From: Gammaproteobacteria bacterium
GTDB taxonomy: Bacteria; Pseudomonadota; Gammaproteobacteria; GCA-001735895
Assembly (NCBI GenBank): GCA_030066085.1
Contig: JASJCI010000029.1
Location: forward strand, 26,199-90,198
Reading direction: 5' to 3'
Length of the DNA stretch: 64,000 nt
Shown: one piece after another, positions 55,082 to 63,996 of the stretch
How positions within the stretch are numbered: the stretch's first letter is position 1
How the letters are laid out: each line of letters opens with the position of its first letter
Notes under the pieces: model-generated
Seen by the model: only the letters and a program-made list of their open reading frames with translations
Told to the model about the DNA's origin: nothing
The model's database searches: none
Position numbers and translations under genes: made by a program

Positions 55082-56314
55082 TCAGTCGGCGGCGGCGGTC
55101 TGCTCCGGCGCGGCCGGCTCCTCCAGTGCGGGCAGTTTGCGGTTGCCTTCGTACACGATTTGCCAGCCCTGGTCTTTTTCGCCGAGACGCCAGTAGAGTT
55201 CCTTGCCGCTGTCGACGTTCAGGTTGTTGCTGCGGTAGCTCTGCGCGTACTGCATCAGCATCAGGTCCTGCTCGCCGGGATAACGGAACACGTTGAGGTT
55301 GCTGTATTCGATCGCGACGAAGGTCTTGTTGCGATTGACCCAGCGCTTATGGCCGTCCCAGGCGCGGAAATCGCGGCCCCCGGCGCTGAAGTCGGCGCGC
55401 GAGTAGTGCCGCGCGTAGCGCTCGTGGTCGAGGCTTTCCCAGTCGTTGAGCCAGGCCGACATCAGCTGCAGCGCTTCGCGCCGGCGCTGCTGCCACTGGT
55501 CGTGGCTGAGCCAGTTGACCGACTTGACCACCACCACCGGGGTCTGCAGGTCGGGACTGATGTAGCGCTCGATATGCAGGAAATCGGGATTGCTGACGAC
55601 GATGCAGCCGTCGCTGGCCCAGGGCGAGCGGTTGTAGGTATAGGACGGCGTGCCGTGAATCCAGATGCCGCTGCCGGTGCGCTGCTGCCGCTTGTCCCAC
55701 ACGTTGGGGTAGTTGATCGGAAACGCGCCTTCGCCGTACAGGTCCGGCAGTTCGTCGCCGTCGATGTAACGCGTAACGTGATACACGCCGATGGGGGTCT
55801 TCTGGTCGCCGCGTTTCTGCTTGCCGTAGCCCTTGACGCCGATGGTGGTGAAATAGTCGGTTTCGAGCGCGAGTTCGCCCTGTTCGTTACGGTAGACGTA
55901 GACCCTCGATCCCTCGAGGTCGACCAGGATGACGTAGGGCTGGTCGTCGGCCAGGAACAGGATGTTTTCCGGGTAGCGCCCGAGATGCGCCGGGCTGGTG
56001 TCGTGCTGCCAGCGCTGCTTGATTTCGTGGCGGAAATCGCGCATCGCGCGATCGAGCCCGATGCCGGAACCGATCTCGGTCAGCGGCGCCGCCTTGGCCA
56101 GCAGCAGGTCGGCGTACAGCATGTGGCCGAGGCGGCTGTACGGATACTGGCGGATCAGGTCACGGGTGGAACTGAGCGCCTGCTCGTGGTTCAGGCTCTG
56201 GATACTCTTGATCGTTTCGAGCAGGCTGCGCTCGTAAACGTTACCCGGCGGGTCCCCGGCCAGCAGCGTACCGGTAAGGGCCAGGCCCAGCAGCGCGACA
56301 ATCAGACGTTTCAT
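55082..56314 (-). CDS. Csd6/Pgp2-like L,D-transpeptidase-fold protein with NTF2-like domain
   Basis: The ATG at 56314 overlaps the previous stop (ATGA). The 410-residue product has a signal peptide, an N-terminal helical region, a YkuD domain, and a C-terminal NTF2-like domain (about 290-390). The YkuD active site reads GIWIHGTP...SPWASDGCIVVSN, with SDGC rather than the usual SHGC. The same architecture is found in Csd6 of Helicobacter and Pgp2 of Campylobacter, which are L,D-carboxypeptidases that trim stem peptides and shape the cell. A similar role is likely. Confidence 0.85.
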   Translation of the reverse strand: MKRLIVALLGLALTGTLLAGDPPGNVYERSLLETIKSIQSLNHEQALSSTRDLIRQYPYSRLGHMLYADLLLAKAAPLTEIGSGIGLDRAMRDFRHEIKQRWQHDTSPAHLGRYPENILFLADDQPYVILVDLEGSRVYVYRNEQGELALETDYFTTIGVKGYGKQKRGDQKTPIGVYHVTRYIDGDELPDLYGEGAFPINYPNVWDKRQQRTGSGIWIHGTPSYTYNRSPWASDGCIVVSNPDFLHIERYISPDLQTPVVVVKSVNWLSHDQWQQRRREALQLMSAWLNDWESLDHERYARHYSRADFSAGGRDFRAWDGHKRWVNRNKTFVAIEYSNLNVFRYPGEQDLMLMQYAQSYRSNNLNVDSGKELYWRLGEKDQGWQIVYEGNRKLPALEEPAAPEQTAAAD

Positions 56315-57216
56315 AAGACCGATAATACCCGCTCGTCGGTAATTTTCCATGTGGTGCCAAAGCGGCTGAAGGCGAGTCGCTTCACCACGCGATCGCTGTA
56401 AGTCGGTGAATCGAAAGCCTGCCTGAAGTCAATAATAGCCGTATTTTCGCTCACCCACCGTATTTTGAGGTCGCTGACTTCGACCCGAATATCGCCGGGT
56501 CGCAGGATACGCTCACGACGGTAGGCCTTCCAGGCGTCGTGGCTTTCCTGCTTTGCCTTGTGCTGCGGCGAGTAAAAGCCGACGTAGGTGGCGAAGTCCT
56601 TGCTGCTCCAGGCGGCGGCCCAGTTCTTGACGCGTTCGATCAGCAGGGTTTCGAGATTGGCGGTATTGATGGCCGACGCCTCGCTGCCCGCGGCTTCCTC
56701 GATCAGGCCCTGCTCGACCGCCGCGAGGCGGTCGATCGCGACCAGCTCGATATCGTGCGCGTACTTGTCCGCTTCCTTCGACTCGCTGACCGCGCGGCGA
56801 TAGGCTTCGCTCGCGATTGCCTTGTAGATGCGGCTGAGATTGTCGTAGGCCGTGGCGTAACTCGGGTGGGTATTGATCGCGTCGACCAAGAGCCGGCTGG
56901 CGCGATCGTAGTCGCCGGCGGCGAGATGAATCATCGCGAGGTTGTTGCGCGGTTCCGGCAGGTCGGGGTAGTCCGCGATCAGCGCCTCGTAAAGCGCGAT
57001 CGCCGCTTCGGGCTGCTCGCTCATCTGCAGCGCGTAGGCGGTCAGGAAACGGACCCGCAACTGCTTCGGCTGCTGTTCGAGCAGCGCCTGGCCGTCGCTT
57101 GCGGCGGCCGCAAAGCGGCCTTCGGCGATCAGTCTTTCGAGCGCCTGCGGCGAGGCGGCGGTGGTCGAGGCCGCCGCGAGCAGGCAGCAGCAGAGCAGGA
57201 TCAGGCGCGGAAACAT
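56311..57216 (-). CDS. Exported TPR protein with C-terminal NTF2-like domain
   Basis: A 301-residue protein with a signal peptide (LILLCCCLLAAASTTA; the Cys cluster makes a lipoprotein possible), three or so TPR repeats (about 40-140; PRNNLAMIHLAAGDYDRASRLL), and a C-terminal NTF2/SnoaL-like domain (about 190-300). The last domain resembles that of the co-transcribed L,D-transpeptidase-fold protein (both have W...W...KDF/DHERYAR..YS). It is probably a scaffold or regulator for that enzyme. Confidence 0.72.
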   Translation of the reverse strand: MFPRLILLCCCLLAAASTTAASPQALERLIAEGRFAAAASDGQALLEQQPKQLRVRFLTAYALQMSEQPEAAIALYEALIADYPDLPEPRNNLAMIHLAAGDYDRASRLLVDAINTHPSYATAYDNLSRIYKAIASEAYRRAVSESKEADKYAHDIELVAIDRLAAVEQGLIEEAAGSEASAINTANLETLLIERVKNWAAAWSSKDFATYVGFYSPQHKAKQESHDAWKAYRRERILRPGDIRVEVSDLKIRWVSENTAIIDFRQAFDSPTYSDRVVKRLAFSRFGTTWKITDERVLSVL

Positions 57217-57297
57217 GCGGGTCAGGGGTATTTTTGCGCGCGATTATAACAAACGCCGGTGTAAAATCTCCCGTCTTGATGGTTCGGACCGCTTTTC

Positions 57298-58188
57298 ATG
57301 CGCCTGTTTCTGGTCGATTCGAGCATTTACGTGTTCCGCGCCTGGTTCGGTCCCGAGCCCGGGCGTGTCAACCTCGCCGGCGAACCCAACCAGGCGCTGG
57401 TCGGTTTTACCGATTTTGTCTATCGCCTGCTCAGCGAACAGGCGCCGAGTCATGTCGTGTTCGCCTTCGACGAAAGTCTCGGCCAGTCCGAGCGCAAGCG
57501 TATCTACCCGGAGTACAAGGCCAACCGCGCGCCGGCACCGGACGAACTCAAGCGCCAGTTCGCCTGGTGCGGGGAATGGGTCGCGGCGCTCGGCATCAGC
57601 CGCGTCAGCAGCCCGGCCTGGGAAGCGGACGACCTGATCGGCTCGCTTGCGCGTTACCACCGCCGACCGGATTTGCCGCTGGCCATCCTGACCGCGGACA
57701 AGGACCTGGCGCAGCTGGTCGCCGAGGGTGACCTGTGGTGGTCTTTTCACGACGACCGCCGTCTCGGTTACCGCGATATCAAGAAGAAGTTCGGCGTGCC
57801 GCCGGAACAGATTGCCGCGCAGCTCGCGCTGACCGGCGACAAGATCGACAACATTCCCGGCGTACCCGAGGTAGGACCGAAGACGGCCGCGCGCCTGCTG
57901 GCAAAATTCGGCGATCTCGAGACGCTGCGCCAACGACTGGATGAAGTAGGCGCGATGAAGTTCCGCTACGCGGCGCGGGTGCAGGAGTCGCTGATCGAAC
58001 ACGCCGATAACATCGGCCTGTGGCAGCAGCTGACCCGTATCAACTGCGACCTCGAAGATATGCTCGACGTCGATATCCGTCGCCGTGCAGCGGACGTCGA
58101 GCTGCTGTCGGACATGATGCGTGCGCAGGACTTCGATGCGGCGCGCCGGCAACGCTGGCAACGGCTGTTACGCCGGCAGGCGGCCTGA
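57298..58188 (+). CDS. 5'-3' exonuclease/flap endonuclease (Pol I N-domain type)
   Basis: A 296-residue stand-alone FEN-like nuclease. Metal-binding acidic residues lie in [25 protein letters not shown] and [10 protein letters not shown]. The helix-3-turn-helix motif is [22 protein letters not shown]. The lysine/arginine-rich arch ([14 protein letters not shown]) is present, so activity is expected. The size is like Xni/ExoIX, but the C-terminal region is longer. It would cut flaps during Okazaki fragment maturation or repair. It is spaced 8 bases from rluE. Confidence 0.87.
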   Translation: MRLFLVDSSIYVFRAWFGPEPGRVNLAGEPNQALVGFTDFVYRLLSEQAPSHVVFAFDESLGQSERKRIYPEYKANRAPAPDELKRQFAWCGEWVAALGISRVSSPAWEADDLIGSLARYHRRPDLPLAILTADKDLAQLVAEGDLWWSFHDDRRLGYRDIKKKFGVPPEQIAAQLALTGDKIDNIPGVPEVGPKTAARLLAKFGDLETLRQRLDEVGAMKFRYAARVQESLIEHADNIGLWQQLTRINCDLEDMLDVDIRRRAADVELLSDMMRAQDFDAARRQRWQRLLRRQAA

Positions 58189-58196
58189 GCACCGGC

Positions 58197-58736
58197 ATGT
58201 CGAACCTGCTGTTGTTCAACAAGCCGTTTCGCGTGATTTGCCAGTTCTCGCCCGCGGGCGACAAGCGCACCCTCGCCGAATTCATCGATGTGCCCGGGGT
58301 CTACCCGGCGGGTCGGCTGGATTACGACAGCGAGGGCTTGCTGGTACTGACCGATGACGGTGCGCTGCAGGCGCGCATCAGCAACCCGCGTTATCGCCGC
58401 GTCAAGACTTACCTCGCGCAGGTCGAGGGACTGGCGCGGGCCGATGCGCTGCGTGCACTGGCGCGCGGCGTCGAGCTCAAGGATGGCCCGACCCTGCCGG
58501 CGGAAGTCGCGCTGGTGGACGAGCCGGACTGGCTGTGGCCGCGCGATCCGCCGATCCGCGAGCGGCGCCAGGTTCCGACCTGCTGGCTCGAGCTGAAAAT
58601 TCGCGAGGGCCGCAACCGGCAGGTGCGGCGCATGACCGCCGCGGTGGGGCATCCGACCCTGCGCCTGGTCCGCACCGCCATCGGCGACTGGTCGCTCGAC
58701 GGGCTCGCACCCGGTGAATACCGGAGGCTCGAGTGA
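58197..58736 (+). CDS. rluE: RluE-like 23S rRNA pseudouridine synthase
   Basis: The ATG at 58197 gives [18 protein letters not shown] and 179 residues, without an S4 domain, as in RluE. The catalytic Asp lies in [17 protein letters not shown], and [26 protein letters not shown] is the C-terminal family motif. RluE modifies U2457 of 23S rRNA. The track ORF with an earlier start is rejected. It overlaps the fructosamine kinase gene by 4 bases. Confidence 0.9.
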   Translation: MSNLLLFNKPFRVICQFSPAGDKRTLAEFIDVPGVYPAGRLDYDSEGLLVLTDDGALQARISNPRYRRVKTYLAQVEGLARADALRALARGVELKDGPTLPAEVALVDEPDWLWPRDPPIRERRQVPTCWLELKIREGRNRQVRRMTAAVGHPTLRLVRTAIGDWSLDGLAPGEYRRLE

Positions 58737-59608
58737 ACCCGAACGCGCTGCGCGCAGACCTCGAAGCACGTCTCGGCCGCAGCCTGGCGCCGGCGCGCAT
58801 CTCCCCTGCCGGCGGCGGCGACATCAACCGCGCGGTGAAACTGGAGGCCGCGGACCAAACCCTGTTCGTCAAGTACAATCGCGCCGATCGACTGGCGATG
58901 TTCGAAGCCGAGCGGCGCGGCCTCGAGGCCATGGCGGCGACATCAACCGTGCGTGTACCGCGTCCGCTGGCAGCCGGCCGCTGTGGCGACATCGCCTACC
59001 TCGCGCTCGAGTTCATCGACTTGCGCGGCCAGCCCGATCCCGCCGCGCTCGCCACCGCGCTGGCGGCCATGCATGCCTGCGGCGCGGATGCTTTCGGTTT
59101 CGACGGCGACAACACCATCGGCAGCACGCCGCAATCGAATCGCTGGAGCGACGACTGGCTCGAATTCTGGCGCGAGCAGCGCCTCGGCGCCCAGTTGCGC
59201 CTCGGTGCGCAAAATGGCCGCTTCGGGCGCGAACTGCTCGATAGCGGTGCACGACTCGGAGAAAAGCTGGCCGGGTTGTTCGGCGCTTACCGGCCTCGAC
59301 CCGCGCTGCTGCATGGCGACCTGTGGAGCGGCAACTGGTCCGCCGACGGTGCCGGTCGGCCGGTGCTATACGATCCCGCCTGCTACTACGGCGACCACGA
59401 GGCCGATCTCGCGATGATGGAGCTGTTCGGTTCGCCGGGCGCGCGCTTTTTCTCGGTATATCATGAACATTTTACGATCGATCCCGGCTACGATCTGCGC
59501 CGCGACCTGTACAACCTGTACCACCTGCTGAATCACGCCAACCTGTTCGGCGGTGGCTACGCGGCGCAATCGCTGGCCGTGATTCGCCGCCTGCAGGCCG
59601 TGCTCTGA
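58733..59608 (+). CDS. Fructosamine/ketosamine-3-kinase family protein
   Basis: A 291-residue kinase with aminoglycoside-phosphotransferase-like fold: [24 protein letters not shown] with the ATP-site Lys, the catalytic loop [11 protein letters not shown], and the Mg-binding [16 protein letters not shown]. Family members phosphorylate sugar adducts on proteins (ketosamines, ribulosamines), leading to deglycation. Overlap with rluE by ATGA/GTGA suggests a housekeeping operon. Confidence 0.9.
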   Translation: MNPNALRADLEARLGRSLAPARISPAGGGDINRAVKLEAADQTLFVKYNRADRLAMFEAERRGLEAMAATSTVRVPRPLAAGRCGDIAYLALEFIDLRGQPDPAALATALAAMHACGADAFGFDGDNTIGSTPQSNRWSDDWLEFWREQRLGAQLRLGAQNGRFGRELLDSGARLGEKLAGLFGAYRPRPALLHGDLWSGNWSADGAGRPVLYDPACYYGDHEADLAMMELFGSPGARFFSVYHEHFTIDPGYDLRRDLYNLYHLLNHANLFGGGYAAQSLAVIRRLQAVL

Positions 59609-59718
59609 TGCGCCCTGCGCGTGATAAACGGGATGAACCGCCGCGCGAATTAGTGTTACCATGACCGGCCGAAAACAATAATTACCGCAAGTAGCGGCAA
59701 CCGGGAGAGGCTATCGGG

Positions 59719-60501
59719 ATGGGCGAGGCAGCAGACGATCAGGCGGCGCTCGAAGTACACGACCTGCACAAGAGTTTTGGCGACCACGAGGTGATTCGCG
59801 GTGTGTCGCTGGCCGCGCACAAGGGTGACGTGATCTCGATTCTCGGCGCCTCCGGCTCCGGCAAGAGCACCTTCCTGCGCTGCATCAACCTGCTCGAAAC
59901 CCCGACTGCCGGCGAAGTCTACATCGCCGGTGAAAAAATCCGCATGCACACCAGGGGCGGCCGCTACCAGCCCGAGGATATTCACCAGGTCGAGCGCCTG
60001 CGCGCCAAGCTCGGCATGGTGTTCCAGAGCTTCAATCTCTGGTCGCACATGACGGTGATCGAAAACGTCATCGAGGCGCCGATACACGTGCTCAAGGTGC
60101 CGAAGGCCGAGGCCATCGAACAGGCCGAGGCGCTGCTGCAAAAAGTCGGCATTTACGAACGCAAGGACTATTACCCTTTGCAGCTGTCTGGCGGACAGCA
60201 GCAGCGGGTTGCGATCGCGCGCGGGCTGGCGATGCAGCCCGAGGTCATGCTGTTCGACGAACCGACCTCGGCGCTGGATCCCGAGCTTATCGGCGAGGTG
60301 CTGAAAGTCATGCGCGACCTCGCCGAGGAAGGCCGCACGATGCTGGTCGTGACCCACGAGATGGGTTTTGCGCGCGACGTGTCCAACAAGGTCGTGTTCC
60401 TGCACGAGGGACTGGTCGAGGAGCAGGGCGACCCGAAGGAGATATTCACCAACCCGAATTCTGATCGTTTTCGACAGTTCCTGTCGAGGACCAATCAGTA
60501 A
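59719..60501 (+). CDS. Polar amino-acid ABC transporter ATP-binding protein (HisP/ArtP type)
   Basis: A 260-residue ATPase of the polar amino-acid uptake family with Walker A GASGSGKST, the family-specific INLLETPTAGEVYIAGE, signature LSGGQQQRVAIARG, Walker B VMLFDEPTSALD and H-loop THEMGFAR. It energises uptake with the binding protein and two permeases downstream. The neighbouring GbuA-like hydrolase suggests that the cargo is arginine, 4-guanidinobutyrate or another guanidino compound (inference). Confidence 0.93.
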   Translation: MGEAADDQAALEVHDLHKSFGDHEVIRGVSLAAHKGDVISILGASGSGKSTFLRCINLLETPTAGEVYIAGEKIRMHTRGGRYQPEDIHQVERLRAKLGMVFQSFNLWSHMTVIENVIEAPIHVLKVPKAEAIEQAEALLQKVGIYERKDYYPLQLSGGQQQRVAIARGLAMQPEVMLFDEPTSALDPELIGEVLKVMRDLAEEGRTMLVVTHEMGFARDVSNKVVFLHEGLVEEQGDPKEIFTNPNSDRFRQFLSRTNQ

Positions 60502-60507
60502 TGTACC

Positions 60508-60524
60508 GCGGGAATCGATCCCGC
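60508..60524. repeat. Hairpin GCGGGA-N5-TCCCGC between ABC ATPase and binding-protein genes
   Basis: A perfect 6-bp GC stem with ATCGA loop, 30 bases before the binding-protein ATG and 7 bases after the ATPase stop. No T-run follows. It may stabilise the downstream mRNA, giving more binding protein than ATPase, and it shares its core with the other intergenic dyads. Confidence 0.45.
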
Positions 60525-60553
60525 AAGCAATACAATCGAAGAGAGGAAATACA

Positions 60554-61327
60554 ATGAAACTCAAAAAAATACTGACCACCCTCGGCCTGGCAATTCTGCT
60601 CGGGGGAATGGCAAGTGCACAGGCAGCCGATCTCCGTATCGGTGTCGAGGGCGCGTATCCGCCATTTTCGTGGAAGGAATCCGACGGCACGCTGAAGGGT
60701 TTCGATATCGAAATCGCCGAGGCCCTGTGCGCGGAAATGGGACGTAACTGCGTCCTCGTCGAGCAGGACTGGGACGGCATGATCCCGGCGCTGCTGGCGA
60801 AAAAATACGATGCCATCGTCGCGTCGATGTCGATTACCGAGGAACGCAAGAAGCGGGTCAACTTTTCCGACAAGTACTACAACACGCCGGCCAAGTTCGT
60901 TGCCAAGAACGGTTCCGACCTGCAGATCACCAAGGAAGGCCTGAAAGGCAAGCGTATCGGCCTGCAGCGCGGTACCACGCACCAGTGTTTCATGGAAAAG
61001 ATGTTTCCCGATGCCGAGCTGGTACTGTACGCGACCCAGGAAGAGGTGTTCCAGGACCTGGCGATCGGCCGTATCGACGCCAATTTCTCGGACTCGATCG
61101 CTGCCGATGACGGTTTCCTGAAAACCGACGCCGGCAAGGGTTTCGGCTTTGTCGGCGGCGACATGCACGACATGGAATGCCACGGCGAAGGTGCCGGTAT
61201 TGCCGTGCGCAAGAGCGACGACGAGCTGCGCATGGAGTTCAACAAGGCAATCCAGGCACTGCGCGACAAGGGCGTTTACCAGAAGATCAACGCGAAGTAT
61301 TTCGACTTCGATATCTTCGGCGGCTGA
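60554..61327 (+). CDS. Periplasmic polar amino-acid binding protein
   Basis: The ATG at 60554, behind a good AGAGG site, gives a signal peptide MKLKKILTTLGLAILLGGMASAQA and 257 residues. The mature protein starts ADLRIGVEGAYPPFSWKES, with GFDIEIAEALCAEMG, typical of the HisJ/ArgT/AotJ family of SBP_bac_3. The track ORF from 60368 is a shadow. The paired Cys at ALCAEMGRNCV form the conserved disulfide of the family. Cargo probably arginine/ornithine or a guanidino acid (inference). Confidence 0.92.
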   Translation: MKLKKILTTLGLAILLGGMASAQAADLRIGVEGAYPPFSWKESDGTLKGFDIEIAEALCAEMGRNCVLVEQDWDGMIPALLAKKYDAIVASMSITEERKKRVNFSDKYYNTPAKFVAKNGSDLQITKEGLKGKRIGLQRGTTHQCFMEKMFPDAELVLYATQEEVFQDLAIGRIDANFSDSIAADDGFLKTDAGKGFGFVGGDMHDMECHGEGAGIAVRKSDDELRMEFNKAIQALRDKGVYQKINAKYFDFDIFGG

Positions 61328-61392
61328 CGGTCATTTGATACGCGAACCCGGCTGGCCGCGGCCGGCCGGGTAGCGAACCGACGGGGGCAGGC

Positions 61393-62091
61393 GTGGAAGC
61401 GATCATCGAGTACCAGGGGCAGTTGCTGCAGGGCACCTGGGTCACGATTCAGCTCGCCCTGTTCTCGCTGCTGTTCTCGGTGTTCTTCGGCCTGCTCGGC
61501 GCCTGGGCCAAGCTGTCGAAAAACATCGTCGCGCAGAAGACCGCGGCCGGTTACACCACCATCGTACGGGGTGTGCCGGACCTGGTGCTGATCCTGCTGG
61601 TGTTTTTTGGCGGCCAGCAACTCGCCAACCAGCTCGGCCAGCTCACCGGGCTGTGGGATTACGTCGAAATCAGCCAGTTCGCTGCCGGCGTCGGCACCAT
61701 CGGCGTGGTCTTCGGCGGCTACATGACCGAGACTTTTCGCGGCGCGATTCTCGCGATCCCGCGCGGCCAGATCGAGGCCGGCATTGCCTGCGGCATGAGC
61801 CGTTTCCTTATTTTTCGGCGTATCATCTGGCCGCAGATGGTACGCTACGCGCTGCCGGGTTTTTCCAACAACTGGCTGGTGCAGATCAAGTCGACCGCGC
61901 TGGTGTCGGTCATCGGCCTGCAGGACGTGGTCTACAACGGTTTCGTCGCCGGGCGCTCGACCCGCCTGCTGTTCACCTTCATGTTCGCGGTACTGATGAT
62001 CTACCTGGTACTGACCGCGCTGTCGGACCTGGGCCTGCGCTGGCTCGATAAAAAGTACAGCAAGGGCATGGTGAGGTCCGAAGATGGGTGA
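61393..62091 (+). CDS. Polar amino-acid ABC transporter permease (HisQ/AotQ type)
   Basis: A GTG start at 61393 gives MEAIIEYQGQLLQGTWVTIQLALF, 232 residues, with five membrane helices and the EAA-type cytoplasmic loop region IEAGIACGMSRFLIFRRIIWPQMVRYALPG. GSVVRGVPDL-like motif VRGVPDLVLILLVFF is present. It forms a heterodimer with the next permease. It overlaps it by 8 bases. Confidence 0.92.
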   Translation: MEAIIEYQGQLLQGTWVTIQLALFSLLFSVFFGLLGAWAKLSKNIVAQKTAAGYTTIVRGVPDLVLILLVFFGGQQLANQLGQLTGLWDYVEISQFAAGVGTIGVVFGGYMTETFRGAILAIPRGQIEAGIACGMSRFLIFRRIIWPQMVRYALPGFSNNWLVQIKSTALVSVIGLQDVVYNGFVAGRSTRLLFTFMFAVLMIYLVLTALSDLGLRWLDKKYSKGMVRSEDG

Positions 62092-62863
62092 AGCGATCAT
62101 CCAGTTCCTCGAGACCTGGTCGCCGCTCGACGTCGTCCTGATCGCGCAGAATTTCGACCGTTTCCTGCTGGGTGCCCTGGTGACCCTGCAGCTGACCGGC
62201 CTGGCGCTGCTGATCGGCGGTGCGCTGGCGGTACCGCTGGCGATCATCCGCGCCGGCAAGAATCCTTACCTGAACGCACCGGTGTGGGCATTTACCTACA
62301 CCTTTCGCGGTACTCCGCTGCTGGTGCAGACCTATCTTATATACTACGGCCTCGGCCAGTTCGAAGCCGTGCGCGAGTCTTTTCTGTGGGGACCGATCCT
62401 GTCGCAGGCCTGGTGGTGTGCGCTGATCGCGTTTTCGCTCAATACCGCGGCCTACACGACCGAGCTGCTGCGCGGTGCGATCGTGACCACCAGTCGCGGC
62501 GAGGTCGAGGCCGCGCTGGCCTGCGGCTTCAGCGCCGCCCAGCGCATGCGTCGCATCGTGTTGCCAAGCGCGTTTCGCCGCGCGCTGCCGGCCTATTCCA
62601 ACGAGGTCATCTTCATGCTGCACGGTTCGGTGGTCGCGAGCACGATCACGATCCAGGACCTGCTCGGCGTCGGCCGTTGGCTCAACGGTCGCTACTACCT
62701 CGCTTACGAGGGATTCATTACCGCGGCGGTGCTTTACCTCATTATCGTGCTCATCATTTCGCGCGGCTTCCGCTGGTGGGAGAGCCGCTGGCTGCGCCAT
62801 CTCTATCCGCAGAACGCGGTCGAGACCAAACCGAAGAAAGGCCTGGCCTCTTTCCGCTTCTGA
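62084..62863 (+). CDS. Polar amino-acid ABC transporter permease (HisM/AotM type)
   Basis: A 259-residue permease with five membrane helices, the motif FRGTPLLVQTYLIYYG and an EAA loop EVEAALACGFSAAQRMRRIVLPSAFRRALPA. It has an N-terminal extension of about 25 residues compared with its HisQ-type partner. It is the second half of the transmembrane pore. Its start lies within the last codons of the preceding gene. The GbuA-like gene follows 31 bases later. Confidence 0.92.
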   Translation: MGEAIIQFLETWSPLDVVLIAQNFDRFLLGALVTLQLTGLALLIGGALAVPLAIIRAGKNPYLNAPVWAFTYTFRGTPLLVQTYLIYYGLGQFEAVRESFLWGPILSQAWWCALIAFSLNTAAYTTELLRGAIVTTSRGEVEAALACGFSAAQRMRRIVLPSAFRRALPAYSNEVIFMLHGSVVASTITIQDLLGVGRWLNGRYYLAYEGFITAAVLYLIIVLIISRGFRWWESRWLRHLYPQNAVETKPKKGLASFRF

Positions 62864-62894
62864 CGCGACACGGGCCCGCCTGCAAGGTGTTTCA

Positions 62895-63851
62895 ATGAGC
62901 GATAACAAATTCAACCAGCCGCTCGGCGGTAACGAGATGCCGCGTTTCGGCGGCATCGCGACCATGATGCGCCTGCCACTGGCCGAATCGCCGGCCGGGC
63001 TTGACGTCGGCTTTGTCGGGGTGCCCTTCGACATCGGTACGTCGAATCGCAGCGGCGCACGTTACGGCCCGCGCCAGATTCGCGCTGAATCCTGCCTGAT
63101 CCGGCCCTATAACATGGCCACCCGCGCGGCGCCGTTCGACTCGCTGCAGGTGGCGGATATCGGCGACATCGCGATCAATACCTTCAACCTGCGGAAGTCG
63201 ATCGAGATCATCGAAAACGCCTACGACGATATCCTCGCGGCGAACTGCAAGCCGCTGACGCTCGGTGGCGATCACACGATTTCGCTGCCGATCCTGCGCG
63301 CGCTGCAGCGTAAACACGGCCCGGTCGGCATCGTGCACGTGGATGCGCATGCCGATATCAACGACCACATGTTCGGCGAGCGCATTGCCCACGGCACGCC
63401 GTTCCGGCGCGCGATCGAGGAAGGCCTGGTGGATCCCAAGCGCATGGTGCAGATCGGCCTGCGCGCCAGCGGCTACGAGGCTGACGATTTCGACTGGCCG
63501 CGCGCGCAGGGTGTGCGCGTGGTGCAGGCCGAGGAATGCTGGTACCAGTCGTTGGCACCGCTGATGGCCGAGGTGCGCGAGCAACTCGGTGAAGGTCCGG
63601 TATACCTGACCTTCGACATCGATGGTCTCGACCCGGCTTACGCCCCGGGCACCGGCACCCCGGAAATCGGTGGCCTCAGCGTCCACCAGGGTCTCGAGAT
63701 CGTGCGCGGCTGTCGCGGCCTCGACCTCGTCGGCGGTGACCTGGTCGAGGTGGCGCCGGCCTACGACACCTCCGGCAATACCGCGCTGGTGGCGGCCAAC
63801 CTGCTGTTCGAAATGCTCTGCGTTTTTCCCGGCGTCCAGTACCGCACCTGA
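62895..63851 (+). CDS. GbuA-like ureohydrolase (guanidinobutyrase/agmatinase family)
   Basis: A 318-residue arginase-fold enzyme. The start QPLGGNEMPRFGGIATMMRLP is close to Pseudomonas guanidinobutyrase GbuA rather than to short SpeB. The binuclear Mn site is visible: GGDHTISLPI, HVDAHADINDH and FDIDGLDPAYAPGTGTPE. It releases urea from a guanidino compound, most likely 4-guanidinobutyrate, to give GABA; agmatine cannot be excluded. The transporter directly upstream would supply the substrate. AAGGTG precedes the ATG. Confidence 0.9.
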   Translation: MSDNKFNQPLGGNEMPRFGGIATMMRLPLAESPAGLDVGFVGVPFDIGTSNRSGARYGPRQIRAESCLIRPYNMATRAAPFDSLQVADIGDIAINTFNLRKSIEIIENAYDDILAANCKPLTLGGDHTISLPILRALQRKHGPVGIVHVDAHADINDHMFGERIAHGTPFRRAIEEGLVDPKRMVQIGLRASGYEADDFDWPRAQGVRVVQAEECWYQSLAPLMAEVREQLGEGPVYLTFDIDGLDPAYAPGTGTPEIGGLSVHQGLEIVRGCRGLDLVGGDLVEVAPAYDTSGNTALVAANLLFEMLCVFPGVQYRT

Positions 63852-63929
63852 TCAAAAACCAAAGTTAGGACGAAAGGGCTTTCCGGCTACTTGCCCTGCA
63901 AGGTCGTGAGAGGCTTTGCGGGAAGCGCT

Positions 63930-63996
63930 CCGTCCGCGGCGTTGCCGCGGACGGCACGTCCGTGTGACGCTCTCGCCGGGCCGTCCCTGGCCCGGC
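63930..63996. terminator. Two GC-rich hairpins downstream of the ureohydrolase gene
   Basis: CCGTCCGCGGC-GTT-GCCGCGGACGG (63930-63954) is an 11-bp perfect stem, and GCCGGGCC-N6-GGCCCGGC (63975-63996) is an 8-bp stem. Neither has a T-run. They may end the ABC transporter-ureohydrolase transcript or mark the border of the next gene, which is outside the window. Confidence 0.45.
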
